Part shown: positions 26,401 to 35,106 of the stretch, piece after piece
Layout: every line of letters starts with the position of its first letter
How positions within the stretch are numbered: the first letter of the stretch is position 1
Assembly: GCA_013816245.1 (NCBI GenBank)
Contig: JACDEU010000003.1
Location: 1 to 64,000, forward strand
DNA: 64,000 bases
DNA from: Actinomycetota bacterium
GTDB taxonomy: Bacteria > Actinomycetota > Thermoleophilia > Gaiellales > Gaiellaceae
Reading direction: 5' to 3'
Notes under the pieces: generated by a model
The model's input: only the letters and a program-made list of their open reading frames with translations
Databases searched by the model: none
Told to the model about the DNA's origin: nothing
Translations under genes and position numbers: made by a program

Positions 26401-26949
26401 CTACTCGTCTCCCGAGAAGCGGACCGGCTCGCCGCCGATCGGGTAGTCCTTGCGCAGGGGATGTCCTTCCCAGTCGTCGTCCATGAGGATGCGGCTGAGA
26501 TTCGGATGGCCGTCGAACGCGATGCCGAACAGGTCCCACGCCTCGCGCTCGAACCAGTCGGCGGTGGGCCAGACGCTCACGACGCTCGGTACGGACTGGC
26601 CGTCGTCGACCCAGACCTGCAGCCGCACCCGCGGGGCTCCTTCGCGGAGCGCGAGCAGGTGGTAGCTGATCGAGAAGCGCTGCGGCTTCGCGCCCGGTAG
26701 GCGCTGATAGCCCTGGGTGGACGGTTCGTTCAGGTCTCGGCCGGCCGGCGTTCCGATGTAGCCCGAGACGCCGGCCTTGCCCCACCCCAGGTAGTCGGTC
26801 GCGGCGAGGTCGGAGAGAAAATTGAAGCCGAGCTCGTCACGCAGGTGCAGCGCAGAATCGACGACGCGCGGCGCGTCGACGACGAGCGTTGTCTCGCCGT
26901 GTCTGTCCTGAACCTCGACTAGCCCGGGAACTCTGTTGAAGTTCAACAC
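26401..26949 (-). CDS. nuoC: NADH-quinone oxidoreductase subunit C
   Basis: 182-aa 30-kDa-type subunit. Signature WFEREAWDLFGIAFDGHPNL followed by RILMDDDWEGHPLRKDYP. GTG 26949; a TTG follows immediately. It is separated from nuoB by 67 bp with a hairpin. Structural subunit of the peripheral arm. Confidence 0.95.
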   Translation of the reverse strand: MLNFNRVPGLVEVQDRHGETTLVVDAPRVVDSALHLRDELGFNFLSDLAATDYLGWGKAGVSGYIGTPAGRDLNEPSTQGYQRLPGAKPQRFSISYHLLALREGAPRVRLQVWVDDGQSVPSVVSVWPTADWFEREAWDLFGIAFDGHPNLSRILMDDDWEGHPLRKDYPIGGEPVRFSGDE

Positions 26950-27016
26950 GGTTTCCCGAGCGAAGCGAAAGGACTAACCCCCACCCGGGAAAAATGCGAA
27001 TGCATTTTTACCGGCA
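26950..27016. repeat. Hairpin in the nuoB-nuoC gap
   Basis: Directly after the nuoB stop (minus direction) stands a perfect stem AAAAATGC / GCATTTTT with loop GAAT (26989-27008). It is followed by TTTCGCTTCGCTCGGG-type sequence toward nuoC. It could be an attenuator, a processing site or a REP-type insertion. It is one of only two non-coding gaps in the 14-gene operon. Confidence 0.45.
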
Positions 27017-27601
27017 CTAGGACGCGACTCCACGGATCTCGTAGGCGGGCGGGACGCCGGCCATGACCTTCTCGTGCAACCGCACGATTCCCTCCATCAG
27101 TGCCTCGGGCCGCGGCGGGCACCCCGGGACGTGCACGTCGACCGCGACGATCTTGTCGACGCCCTGCAAGGTCGTGTAGTTGTTGAACATCCCGCCCGAG
27201 CTCGCGCACGCGCCCATGGCGATCACCCACTTCGGCTCGAGCATCTGGTCGTAGACCTGGCGCAGCGGGGCGGCCATCTTGTGCACCACGCGGCCGGAGA
27301 CGATCAGGAGGTCGGCCTGGCGCGGTGACGAGCGAAAGGCCTCCATCCCGAAGCGTGCGATGTCGTAGCGCGACGAGACGATCGACATCATCTCGATCGC
27401 GCAGCAGGCGAGGCCGAAGGTGTCGGGCCACATCGACTTGGTCTGCGCCCAGGCGACCGCCTTCTCGAGCGTCGTCAGGCCGACCGCGTGTTCGATCGAG
27501 GCGACCTCCTGCTCGAAGACCCCGGGCCCCTTGGTCGGCCAGAGCAGCCGTTCGGTCTGCAGCCCGTAGTCGCGCAGCTTCTTGCCGTCTTCTATTGCCA
27601 A
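27017..27601 (-). CDS. nuoB: NADH-quinone oxidoreductase subunit B
   Basis: 194 aa, carries the terminal cluster N2. Ligands: adjacent cysteines in [24 protein letters not shown] and [12 protein letters not shown] 27601 overlaps the nuoA stop by ten bases; the frame has no better start and the N-terminus fits the family length (160-200). Motif [15 protein letters not shown] is intact. Confidence 0.95.
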   Translation of the reverse strand: MAIEDGKKLRDYGLQTERLLWPTKGPGVFEQEVASIEHAVGLTTLEKAVAWAQTKSMWPDTFGLACCAIEMMSIVSSRYDIARFGMEAFRSSPRQADLLIVSGRVVHKMAAPLRQVYDQMLEPKWVIAMGACASSGGMFNNYTTLQGVDKIVAVDVHVPGCPPRPEALMEGIVRLHEKVMAGVPPAYEIRGVAS

Positions 27602-27954
27602 TCGAGCGCACCCTTCCGCCACACGTAGACGTAGGCGATCACGAGGATCGCGATGAAGAAGAGGAACTCGAGGAAGCCGAACCACGCAAGCTGATGCAGG
27701 ATCACCGCAAGCGGATACAGGAACACGATCTCGATGTCGAAGACGATGAAGAGCATCGCCGTCAAGTAGAAGCTGACGGTGAAGCGCTGCACCCTGGGTG
27801 CTCCCGTGGAGACGCCCGACTCGAAGGGGAGCTCGCGCCACCTCGTCCGCTTGTGGGGACGCGTCGCGAACGCGAAGGAGAACCACATCATGGATGCCGG
27901 GATGAGTAGCGCGAAGATCGCGTAGATCAGGAACGGCAGCCAGTTGTCGAGCAC
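27592..27954 (-). CDS. nuoA: NADH-quinone oxidoreductase subunit A
   Basis: 120 aa, three helices. Motifs [20 protein letters not shown] and [17 protein letters not shown] are diagnostic (Glu51 and Asp-Glu of the TMH1-2 loop region). GTG 27954 is preceded by AAGGGAG, so this operon start has a normal ribosome-binding site, unlike many neighbours. First gene of nuoA-N. Confidence 0.95.
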   Translation of the reverse strand: MLDNWLPFLIYAIFALLIPASMMWFSFAFATRPHKRTRWRELPFESGVSTGAPRVQRFTVSFYLTAMLFIVFDIEIVFLYPLAVILHQLAWFGFLEFLFFIAILVIAYVYVWRKGALDWQ

Positions 27955-28108
27955 GGTTTCTCCCTTGGAGCGCCGGGGAACCTAACAGGTTCACACTAGC
28001 CGCACGAATTCAGCCAGAAACCGCTCAACCGTGCCTGAGACGTGTGTTACAAACTCGGGCTTCGGCGGGTGCCCTGAGGGGCGGACCGATTGCTACGATC
28101 AGTAGACG

Positions 28109-28510
28109 ATGGAACTCCAGGAGCGGGTCATCCCGCTGATGACGGTCACCGAGCCGGCGGCCGCCAAGATCAAGCAGCTGATGGCTGAGGAGGAAGACGT
28201 CAACGTCCTCCGCGTCGCCATTCAGGGCGGCGGCTGCTCGGGGTTCCAGTACGGGCTCGGCTTCGACCGCGGTGCCGCCGAAGGCGACCTCGAGTTCGAG
28301 ATGCACGGCGTCCAGGTCGTCGTGGATCCGTTCAGTGCGCCGTACCTCAAGGGCGCCGAGGTCGACTACGTCGATTCCATCCAGGCGGCCGGCTTCGCGA
28401 TCAACAATCCGAATGCCAGCTCGTCCTGCGGCTGTGGCCACTCCTTCCAGGTGGAAGAGGGTGAAGCCGACGCAGCCGTCGGCGGCTGCGGCTCCGGTTG
28501 TTCTGCCTGA
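28109..28510 (+). CDS. erpA: A-type Fe-S cluster carrier (ErpA/IscA/HesB family)
   Basis: 133 aa. Core: MTVTEPAAAKIKQLMAEE, LRVAIQGGGCSGFQYGL, and the paired CGCG cysteines in SSSCGCGHSF; these three cysteines bind the cluster. A tail of about 20 residues after CGCG ends GGCGSGCSA, adding two cysteines not usual in the family. ATG 28109 has TACGAT nine bases upstream and no ribosome-binding site; ATG 28139 is an alternative. Next to complex I it may supply its clusters. Confidence 0.88.
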   Translation: MELQERVIPLMTVTEPAAAKIKQLMAEEEDVNVLRVAIQGGGCSGFQYGLGFDRGAAEGDLEFEMHGVQVVVDPFSAPYLKGAEVDYVDSIQAAGFAINNPNASSSCGCGHSFQVEEGEADAAVGGCGSGCSA

Positions 28511-28590
28511 GCAAAAGCTTCGCTCTTGCTCAGATGATGTGAGGTTGGGCGCTGCGCGCGAAAACGTGCGCAGGCGAAGCCCGCACACTC
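28509..28590 (+). repeat. Composite REP-like element after erpA
   Basis: It starts inside the erpA stop: stem GAGCAAAAGC / GCTCTTGCTC (28509-28531, one mismatch, loop TTC). About 17 bases later comes a GC-rich block with GCGCTGCGCGCGAAAACGTG and GCGAAGCCCGCAC. The same two-part unit follows the E2 acyltransferase gene (39020-39093, opposite strand) in the same orientation relative to the gene. Likely a 3'-end or terminator-type repeat. Confidence 0.6.
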
Positions 28591-28615
28591 CAGGGGCCGC
28601 ATTACGATCGGGGTC

Positions 28616-30007
28616 ATGAAGGAGAACGGCCGAACCCCTCTTCGCGTGGCTGTGGTCGGGTCTGGGCCGGCCGGGTTCTACGCTGCGGGCGCCCTTCTCG
28701 ACGCTGAGGTGGCCGTGGAGGTCGACATGCTCGAGCGCCTGCCGACGCCCTGGGGGCTCGTTCGGCTCGGTGTCGCTCCCGACCATCCGAAGTTGAAGAC
28801 GGTCTCGCGCGCCTTCGAACGGATCGCGCTCAAGCCCGGCTTTCGGTTCTTCGGCAACGTCGAGGTGGGTCGTGACCTCACCCATGCCGACCTCGCACGT
28901 CTCTACGACGCAATCCTCTACGCCTTCGGCGCGCAGAGCGATCGCCGGCTGGACATTCTGGGCGAAGACCTGCCCGGGTCCTGGTCGGCTACCGAGTTCG
29001 TCGCCTGGTACAACGGCCACCCGGATTTCCAGGAACTGGAGTTCGACCTGAACGTCGATCGCGCGGTCGTCGTCGGCAACGGCAATGTGGCTCTCGACGT
29101 CGCCCGCATGCTGGCGCTAACGCCCGAAGAGCTCGAGCCCACGGACACGACCGATCTGGCGATCGAGGCGATCGGAAGCTCGATGATCCGCGAGATCGTC
29201 GTCGTCGGCCGTCGCGGCCCTGCCCAGGCGTCGTGGACGACCCAGGAGTTGAAGGAGCTCGGGGAGCTCGCCGGAGCCGACGTCGTCGTCGATCCCGCCG
29301 AGCTCGAGCTCGATCCCGCGAGCGAGGCTTCGCTCGAGAGCGACACGAACGCCCGCCGAAACATGGAGGTACTGCGCGACTTCGCCGCGCGTGAGCCCGC
29401 GGGCAAGCCCGTGACTGTCAAGCTTCGCTTTCTCGCGTCGCCTGTCGCAATCGGCGGCGAACAGAAGGTCGAGTCGATCGAGCTCGTGCGGAACCGCCTC
29501 GAGGAGCGCGACGGACGTCTGGTCGCCGTGCCCACCGACGAGCGAGAGACGATCGAGTGCGGGCTCGTCTTCCGCAGTGTCGGCTATCGCGGCGTCGGCC
29601 TACCGGAGCTTCCTTTCGACGAGCGCCGCGGCACGATCCGAAACGATCGGGGCCGGGTGGTCGGCGACGACGGCGAGCCCGTCGGCCTTACGTATTGCGC
29701 CGGGTGGATCAAGCGGGGCCCGACGGGGATCATCGGGACGAACAAGAAGGACGCCACCGAGACGGTCGCCCAGCTGCTCGAGGACGTCCGGCAGGGGAAG
29801 GTGAGTCACCGCGAAGAGGTCACGGCCGGGGCGGTGGAGGATCTGTTGGCCGAACGCGAAGCCCGGGCAGTCATGTATCCGGGCTGGACCTCCATCGACG
29901 AGCTCGAGCGGGCGGCCGGGGCGAAGCTCGGCCGCCCGCGGGTGAAGCTCCGTACCTGGGAGGAATTGCTCGACGCCGCAGAGCGTGTCGCGGCCGAGAC
30001 CGCCTAG
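28616..30007 (+). CDS. Ferredoxin/adrenodoxin-type NADP+ reductase (FprA-like)
   Basis: 463-aa flavoprotein. FAD-binding VAVVGSGPAGFYAAGALL at the N-terminus, then PTPWGLVRLGVAPDHPKLK, the NADP fold VVGNGNVALDVARML, VVGRRGPAQASWT and the C-terminal CAGWIKRGPTGIIGTNKKDA. This is the FprA/adrenodoxin reductase pattern. It transfers electrons between NADPH and ferredoxin. ATG 28616 is probably leaderless: TACGAT (28603-28608) lies seven bases upstream. Confidence 0.92.
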   Translation: MKENGRTPLRVAVVGSGPAGFYAAGALLDAEVAVEVDMLERLPTPWGLVRLGVAPDHPKLKTVSRAFERIALKPGFRFFGNVEVGRDLTHADLARLYDAILYAFGAQSDRRLDILGEDLPGSWSATEFVAWYNGHPDFQELEFDLNVDRAVVVGNGNVALDVARMLALTPEELEPTDTTDLAIEAIGSSMIREIVVVGRRGPAQASWTTQELKELGELAGADVVVDPAELELDPASEASLESDTNARRNMEVLRDFAAREPAGKPVTVKLRFLASPVAIGGEQKVESIELVRNRLEERDGRLVAVPTDERETIECGLVFRSVGYRGVGLPELPFDERRGTIRNDRGRVVGDDGEPVGLTYCAGWIKRGPTGIIGTNKKDATETVAQLLEDVRQGKVSHREEVTAGAVEDLLAEREARAVMYPGWTSIDELERAAGAKLGRPRVKLRTWEELLDAAERVAAETA

Positions 30008-30063
30008 GCCGCACTCCCCCGGTCGGGGGACGCCGATCTCCGAGCCACGACGAAGATGAGGGC

Positions 30064-30258
30064 ATGGAGTCACTTGTAGTCGAGTGCCTTCGCTGCGGAA
30101 GCCATAGAAAGCTGTCACCTGATCCGCTGCGGCTGGCCAACCCCGATTGCTCGCGCTGCGGGTACGTCGGCTGGGCTCCGGTCAACGTCCTCAGCGATGA
30201 CGAGCGCCGCGTGATGCGCGGTCGCCCACTAGAACGACGCAGGCTCAGGCTTGCCTAG
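30064..30258 (+). CDS. Small zinc-ribbon protein
   Basis: 64 aa from ATG 30064. Two CxxC knuckles, VECLRCGSHRKL and PDCSRCGYVGW, fit a single zinc ribbon; the rest is basic (ERRRLRLA end). Function unknown; it may bind nucleic acid or be a rubredoxin-like mini-domain. The 3' end overlaps the convergent P1 peptidase gene by 14 bases. Confidence 0.7.
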   Translation: MESLVVECLRCGSHRKLSPDPLRLANPDCSRCGYVGWAPVNVLSDDERRVMRGRPLERRRLRLA

Positions 30259-31252
30259 CCAGGGCCTTCAGCAGCAGTTCCGGCTCGAGCGCGTGCACGG
30301 TGTTGCCGTCTCGGCCGGTCATGGTCTTCGAGGCGAGCAGCGCGTTGAGAATCGCTTCTTCGGTCGCCTCGATCACAGCGTCGTAGAAGGGCGTGATGTC
30401 GGCATCGCCGAGCATGCGGAGGGGAATCTCACCCGCTCGATCGAGCCCGGTATTGCCGGTCGCGAAGGCGAAGAAGAGGTCTCCGCTCGAATGAGCGGCC
30501 GTACCACCCATCCTGCCGACGCCTAGGCCTGCGCGCTGCGCGAGCCGGTCGCACTGTTGCGGCAGCAGCGGCGCGTCCGTCGCGACGATCCCGATGATCG
30601 AGCCCGACTCGTCCCCGTCACGCGGTAGCGGGATCCGGTCGCCGATGAGCCGGCCGACAGGAACTCCGTCGACGCGGAAACGTTCCCGCCGCCCGTAGTT
30701 CGCCTGGACGAGGACGCCGACGGCGTAGTCCGCGATCTTGCGTGAAGCGGTACCGATCCCGCCCTTGAACTCGTGGCAGATCATGCCGGTGCCGCCGCCC
30801 ACGCTTCCCTCTTCGACGGCTCCGCCGTGGGCTGCTGCCAGCGCGGTGTGTGCGTGCTCAGCGGTGACGTGCTGGCCGCGGATCTCGTTGAGGAAGCCGT
30901 CGAAGGTTTCTCCCACCACCGGAAGTGACCACGCGTCCTCGTCGGCAGAGGCGGCGGCGATCGCGTCCCGCACAATGCCGACGCTGAAGGTGTTCGTGAT
31001 CCCGATCGGCGTCGTGAGCAGGCCGGACTCCCGCACCCACTCGAGCCCGGTGAGCTCGCCGTTGCCGTTCAGGCGGTGGCACCCTGCGAACAGCGGCGTC
31101 TCGGGTGGCACGACCATCGTCACGCCGGTCCGAATGGCGTCGCCCTCGATCAGCGTTGTGTGACCGACACGGACGCCGGTGATGTCCGTGATCGCGTTCT
31201 CCGGCCCGGGAATGCCGTCGCCGATTGCGATGCCGAGATCTCGGGCCCGCAT
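30245..31252 (-). CDS. P1 family peptidase (DmpA / S58 aminopeptidase type)
   Basis: 335 aa. Opens IAIGDGIPGPENAITDITGV, RVGHTTL, then TPIGITNTFSVG and the self-cleavage region GSVGGGTGMICHEFKGGIGT, followed by ATDAPLLPQQCDRLAQRAG and FAFATGN. S58 enzymes are Ntn-type aminopeptidases that process themselves at an internal Gly-Ser/Thr. Substrate could be D- or L-amino-acid amides or peptides. Start ATG 31252 has TTTACT six bases upstream, shared with the fumC promoter. Confidence 0.9.
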   Translation of the reverse strand: MRARDLGIAIGDGIPGPENAITDITGVRVGHTTLIEGDAIRTGVTMVVPPETPLFAGCHRLNGNGELTGLEWVRESGLLTTPIGITNTFSVGIVRDAIAAASADEDAWSLPVVGETFDGFLNEIRGQHVTAEHAHTALAAAHGGAVEEGSVGGGTGMICHEFKGGIGTASRKIADYAVGVLVQANYGRRERFRVDGVPVGRLIGDRIPLPRDGDESGSIIGIVATDAPLLPQQCDRLAQRAGLGVGRMGGTAAHSSGDLFFAFATGNTGLDRAGEIPLRMLGDADITPFYDAVIEATEEAILNALLASKTMTGRDGNTVHALEPELLLKALARQA

Positions 31253-31273
31253 TGCCTCAGTAAACTCGATTCA
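31253..31273. promoter_or_regulatory. Bidirectional leaderless promoter (P1 peptidase / fumC)
   Basis: 21 bp between the two ATGs. Plus: TAAACT (31261-31266), seven bases, ATG 31274. Minus: TTTACT (complement of 31259-31264), six bases, ATG 31252. The boxes overlap in AGTAAACT, a palindrome-like core. No ribosome-binding site on either side. Confidence 0.55.
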
Positions 31274-32602
31274 ATGGCCAAGACGGAGACGAAGCGAGAG
31301 CTCTGGGGTGACGAGACGCGCAAAGCAGTGAGGAACTTTCCGGTCTCCGGTGAGCCGATTCCGCCTCCAGTTGCGCGCTGGCTCGGCCGGATCAAGGCCG
31401 CGGCCGCACGAGTCAACGCTGAGCTTGGGCTCCTCGAGAACGAAAAGGCGCGGCGGATTGCCGAGGCCGGCGATCGCATCGCGTCGGGTGAGCTCGACGA
31501 CCAGTTTCCGATCGACGTTTTCCAGACCGGCTCGGGAACCTCGTCGAATATGAACGCGAACGAGGTGATCGCCGCGCTCGCGGGCGACGACGTTCACGCG
31601 AACGACGACGTGAACATGGGGCAGTCGTCGAACGACGTCTTCCCGTCGGCGGTTCACCTCGCGGCGCTGGACGAGATCACGAACGACCTGCTGCCTGCGT
31701 TGCAACGCCTCGCCGAGTCGCTGCAAGGGAAGGCAGCCGAGTTCGGCGACGTCGTCAAGTCCGGACGCACGCATCTGATGGACGCGGTCCCGGTCACGCT
31801 CGGGCAGGAGTTCTCGGGCTATGCAGCGCAGGTACGCCAGGGCTACGACCGCGTCGGCTCGACCCTCGAGCGCCTCGGGCAGGTTCCACTCGGCGGCACG
31901 GCCGTCGGCACGGGCCTGAACACACACCCGGAGTTCGCCGCCAAGGTCAGGCGGCGCCTTTCCGACGACACCGGTCTGCAGATCTCTGCGGCGGCGGACC
32001 CATTCGAGGCGCAGGCGGCGCGGGATTCGCTCGTGGAGACGTCCGGCGCGCTGAAGACGGTCGCCGTCTCGCTGACGAAGATCGCGAACGATTTGCGCCT
32101 GATGGGCTCCGGCCCGCGGGCCGGCCTCGCGGAGATCCGGCTCCCCGAGCTGCAGAAGGGAAGCTCGATCATGCCGGGCAAGGTCAATCCCGTCATTCCG
32201 GAGGTCGTGACGCAGGTGGCCGCGCAGGTGATCGGCAACGACGCCGCCATCACGGTCGGCGGCATGCAGGGTCATTTCGAGCTCAACGTCTTCGTGCCGA
32301 TGCTGGCACGGAACCTCTTCGACTCCGTGAAGCTGCTCGCCGCCGCCTCGAGGCTGCTCGTAGAGAAATGCGTCAACGGGATCGAGGCGAACCGCGAGCA
32401 GTGCGAGCACTACGCGGAGCTGACGTTGTCGGCAGCGACCGCCCTGAATCCCTACATCGGCTACGACGCGGCGAGCGAGATCGTCAAGGAAGCGGCCGCA
32501 TCCGGTCGCTCGCTACGCGAGATCGCCCGCGAGCGCGGCGTTGCGGATGACGTGCTGAACAAGGCCCTGGACTATCGGGCCATGGCCAAGCCGAACGATT
32601 AG
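31274..32602 (+). CDS. fumC: Class II fumarate hydratase
   Basis: 442 aa. Fumarase/aspartase superfamily signatures: FQTGSGTSSNMNANEVIA, MGQSSNDVFPSAVH, SGRTHLMDAVPVTLGQEFSG and the loop GSSIMPGKVNPVIPEV. Near the end NPYIGYDAASEIVKEA is the usual fumarase C tail. It converts fumarate to malate in the TCA cycle, oxygen-stable, no cluster. Leaderless start at ATG 31274. The stop codon region overlaps the remnant peptide gene on the other strand. Confidence 0.95.
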   Translation: MAKTETKRELWGDETRKAVRNFPVSGEPIPPPVARWLGRIKAAAARVNAELGLLENEKARRIAEAGDRIASGELDDQFPIDVFQTGSGTSSNMNANEVIAALAGDDVHANDDVNMGQSSNDVFPSAVHLAALDEITNDLLPALQRLAESLQGKAAEFGDVVKSGRTHLMDAVPVTLGQEFSGYAAQVRQGYDRVGSTLERLGQVPLGGTAVGTGLNTHPEFAAKVRRRLSDDTGLQISAAADPFEAQAARDSLVETSGALKTVAVSLTKIANDLRLMGSGPRAGLAEIRLPELQKGSSIMPGKVNPVIPEVVTQVAAQVIGNDAAITVGGMQGHFELNVFVPMLARNLFDSVKLLAAASRLLVEKCVNGIEANREQCEHYAELTLSAATALNPYIGYDAASEIVKEAAASGRSLREIARERGVADDVLNKALDYRAMAKPND

Positions 32603-32758
32603 GTCTCCAAGGAAGGTTCGACCGGCGCGATCGTTCCGATCCCGTCGACGCCGACTGGCGGGGTGATCAACGACATCGCCTCGCGACCGGCAACGGCTCG
32701 CCGTTTTGCTCCTTGAGCTCTCCTCGGTCAGTGCCTGCTCGTGCTCTTGATCCGTCAT
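32599..32758 (-). pseudogene. Broken small peptide gene (LPxxREAMSLI-type)
   Basis: ATG 32758 has a strong ribosome-binding site, AAAGGAGGAGACCC. It reads MTDQEHEQALTEE, after which sense jumps to a second frame (ELKEQNGEPLPVAR) and then a third (EAMSLITPPVGVDGIG...VEPSLET, TAA at 32599-32601). A two-base gain near 32718 and a one-base loss near 32674 would restore one peptide of about 53 aa. I do not recognise it with certainty. The charged N-terminal half and a Gly/Pro/Val-rich C-terminal half look like leader and core of a small secreted or modified peptide. Confidence 0.45.
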
Positions 32759-32931
32759 GGGTCTCCTCCTTTCGCTCCTCACTTGCATACCGCCTTCGCC
32801 TTCTGCCAGCGACAGATTTGCGGGTCGATCTTGGCAAAAATCCTGGTAGGCTCTTGGTAGACAAGGGCATATCTGTCCTGACTGGGCGGCTGGCCACGGA
32901 TTCGGCCGCCCCATCCGAGCAAGGGGAGAGA
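32603..32931. other. Intergenic region fumC - secreted protein
   Basis: The left 155 bases carry the broken peptide gene on the minus strand and its ribosome-binding site (about 32763-32770). The right 170 bases are the leader of the secreted-protein gene, somewhat less GC-rich (GATCTTGGCAAAAATCCTGG) and ending in AGGGGAG before ATG 32932. No tRNA or hairpin terminator was found. Confidence 0.5.
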
Positions 32932-35031
32932 ATGAGACTACGAGGGAGGACCAAGCTCGCGCTTGGGGCGGTTCTAGTTGCCGCAGCGTGCGCAGTCACA
33001 GCATCCGCCGCCGTGGGGTCACCCGCAGCAGCGAGCAGACAGATTCTGCGCGCCGGAACCGGCTCGCCTCAGACGGGCGCCTTTACTCCGTCCGGGGCCG
33101 GAGACGTGACCCAGGCGGAGTTCCCTGGGGAGCTGGACAGTGACGCCGGCCCCAGCCCATTCGGCGGCACGATCGTCAACCGGAGCCTATCGAAGGGGAA
33201 CGGCAAGGGTGCGTCGGCAACCAGCACCGGCAAAGCCAAGTCAAATCCGCAATTCAACACCGGCTTCGAAGGCCTGAACTTCTACCAGCAGCGCTATGCG
33301 CGCGCCGGGAACCAGTTCTCGCTTGAGCCGCCCGACCAGGCACTCTGCGTCGGCAACGGCTACGAGCTCGAAGCCGTCAACGACGTCCTGAACATCTACT
33401 CCGGGTCCGGAGCCTCCGTGCTCCCGGACAATACGAGTGCCAACATCGTCGCCGGCTTTCCAAGGAACGTGAACCACGCCGTCGACCTGAACTCGTTCTA
33501 CGGCTACGCGCCGGCGATCAACCGCTCGAACGGCGTGCGTGGCCCGTTCGTGACCGATCCCACGTGTCTCTACGACGCGGCCACCCAGCGGTTCTTCGTG
33601 GTGGTGTTGACCCTCGAGACGTTCCCGAGCGGCGGCTTCACGACGGTGAACCATCTCGACATCGCCGTCAGCAAGACGTCGAACCCGACGGGTGACTGGA
33701 ACATCTACCCCATTGAGGTAACGGGCGATGGTTCGAATCCCAGCGCGTCCAATGCCTGCCCATGCATCGGTGACTATCCGCACATCGGGGCCGACGCGAA
33801 TGGGTTCTACATCACGACGAACTCGTACCCGTGGGGCGGCAACGGCTTCGACGGTGCGCAGATCTACGCCTTCTCGAAGGCGCAGCTCGCAGCGGGGGCG
33901 GCAAGCGTCACGATGACGCACATCGACACCTCGGGCACGGTCAACGTGCCGAGCGATGCGGGCTCGACTCAGCCGGGTTTCACGGTCTGGCCGGCACAGT
34001 CACCCGGCACCGGTTCGTTCAACACGGACGCAGGCGGCACCGAGTACTTGCTGAGCTCGAATGCAGCCGACGAGGCCACGCATCCGGTCGCAGGCACTGG
34101 CGGGAATTACATGTCCAGCCAGCTCGTCTCGTGGAAGCTGACGAACACGTCGTCGCTGAACAGTGCGACGCCCGCGCTCAGTCTCAGCAACGAGGTTCTG
34201 AGTGTCAACCCGTACGCGATCCCGCCGAAAGCAAAGCAGGTGGGTTCCGGCACACTCGCGACAGTGGCTACGCCGCAGGGTTACTGCCTCAATGACACGA
34301 CGACAGTGCTGTTCAATGGTCAGCCGGGCTGTTGGCGGCTCCTGCTCCGCGCTGAGCCGGCGCACGACGAGGTCATCTCGCGTCCGGACTCGAACGACAC
34401 GCGGATGCAGCAGGTCATGTACGCGAACGGCAAGCTGTGGGGAGCGCTCGACACGGCGCTGACCGTTGGAGGCGTCAACCGTGCCGGAATCGCGTACTAC
34501 GTCCTGAATCCGTCCGCGGGCACGGTCGTGGTGCAGGGCTACCTCGGCGCCGAAGGCCAGGACTTCACGTACCCGGCCATCGGCGTTACCGCGAGTGGGC
34601 GCGGCATCATGGCGTTCACCCATAGCGGCGACGCGGCCAACCCGAGCGCGGCGTTCGCCCCGATTGACGCGAAGGTCGGTGCGGGCCTGTGGAGTGACGT
34701 CCCCGGAGGCACTGGGGCGGCGCAGACCGACGGCTTCACCAGCTACAAGTCGCAGGTCGGTAACCCACCGCGCACCCGCTGGGGTGACTACGGCGCGGCA
34801 GCCGTGGACGGCAACTCGATCTGGATCGCCAGCGAGTACATCGCCCACGCGTGCGACTACACAGCGTGGGGCGGCCCGTTCTTCGCAGGAGGGGTTGGCG
34901 ACAACCTGCTGGGCACCTGCGCGGGTGGCACGTTCACGTTTGGGCCGCCAGCCTCCGGGACACCCGGAACGCCTGGCACGCGGGCCGCGCTTGGAAACTG
35001 GTCGACACGGATCAGCAAGTTCACGCCGTAA
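32932..35031 (+). CDS. Large secreted protein of unknown function
   Basis: 699 aa from ATG 32932 with AGGGGAG upstream. Signal peptide: MRLRGRTKLALGAVLVAAAC then an Ala-rich stretch to about residue 35. The body is rich in Asn, Thr, Ser and Gly with repeated Tyr/Trp patches: EPPDQALCVGNGYELEAVND, DPTCLYDAATQRFFVVVLT, ISKTSNPTGDWNIY-like VSKTSNPTGDWNIYPIEV, CPCIGDYPHIGADANGFYIT, RTRWGDYGAAAVDG. This resembles a secreted beta-propeller. Family not recognised. It ends with a strong terminator and lies beside other secreted genes. Confidence 0.75.
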   Translation: MRLRGRTKLALGAVLVAAACAVTASAAVGSPAAASRQILRAGTGSPQTGAFTPSGAGDVTQAEFPGELDSDAGPSPFGGTIVNRSLSKGNGKGASATSTGKAKSNPQFNTGFEGLNFYQQRYARAGNQFSLEPPDQALCVGNGYELEAVNDVLNIYSGSGASVLPDNTSANIVAGFPRNVNHAVDLNSFYGYAPAINRSNGVRGPFVTDPTCLYDAATQRFFVVVLTLETFPSGGFTTVNHLDIAVSKTSNPTGDWNIYPIEVTGDGSNPSASNACPCIGDYPHIGADANGFYITTNSYPWGGNGFDGAQIYAFSKAQLAAGAASVTMTHIDTSGTVNVPSDAGSTQPGFTVWPAQSPGTGSFNTDAGGTEYLLSSNAADEATHPVAGTGGNYMSSQLVSWKLTNTSSLNSATPALSLSNEVLSVNPYAIPPKAKQVGSGTLATVATPQGYCLNDTTTVLFNGQPGCWRLLLRAEPAHDEVISRPDSNDTRMQQVMYANGKLWGALDTALTVGGVNRAGIAYYVLNPSAGTVVVQGYLGAEGQDFTYPAIGVTASGRGIMAFTHSGDAANPSAAFAPIDAKVGAGLWSDVPGGTGAAQTDGFTSYKSQVGNPPRTRWGDYGAAAVDGNSIWIASEYIAHACDYTAWGGPFFAGGVGDNLLGTCAGGTFTFGPPASGTPGTPGTRAALGNWSTRISKFTP

Positions 35032-35054
35032 CTCCGTAAGCGTCCAGGACGGCG

Positions 35055-35087
35055 AGAGGGCCGGCCGCAAGGCCGGCCCTCTTTTTT
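35055..35087 (+). terminator. Rho-independent terminator of the secreted-protein gene
   Basis: Perfect 12-bp stem AGAGGGCCGGCC / GGCCGGCCCTCT with loop GCAA, followed by six T residues, 24 bases after the TAA stop. Confidence 0.92.
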
Positions 35088-35106
35088 GCGTCTACCATGT
35101 AGGGCG

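Noticed and set aside
25387-26700. Long open frame antisense to nuoD and nuoC
   Set aside because: Mirror of strongly conserved complex I genes; no independent start signals.
33728-33760. GGTTCGAATCC, a T-loop-like sequence, inside the large secreted-protein gene
   Set aside because: The flanking stem is poor, no anticodon or acceptor arms can be built, and the bases are explained by the codons of DGSNPS.
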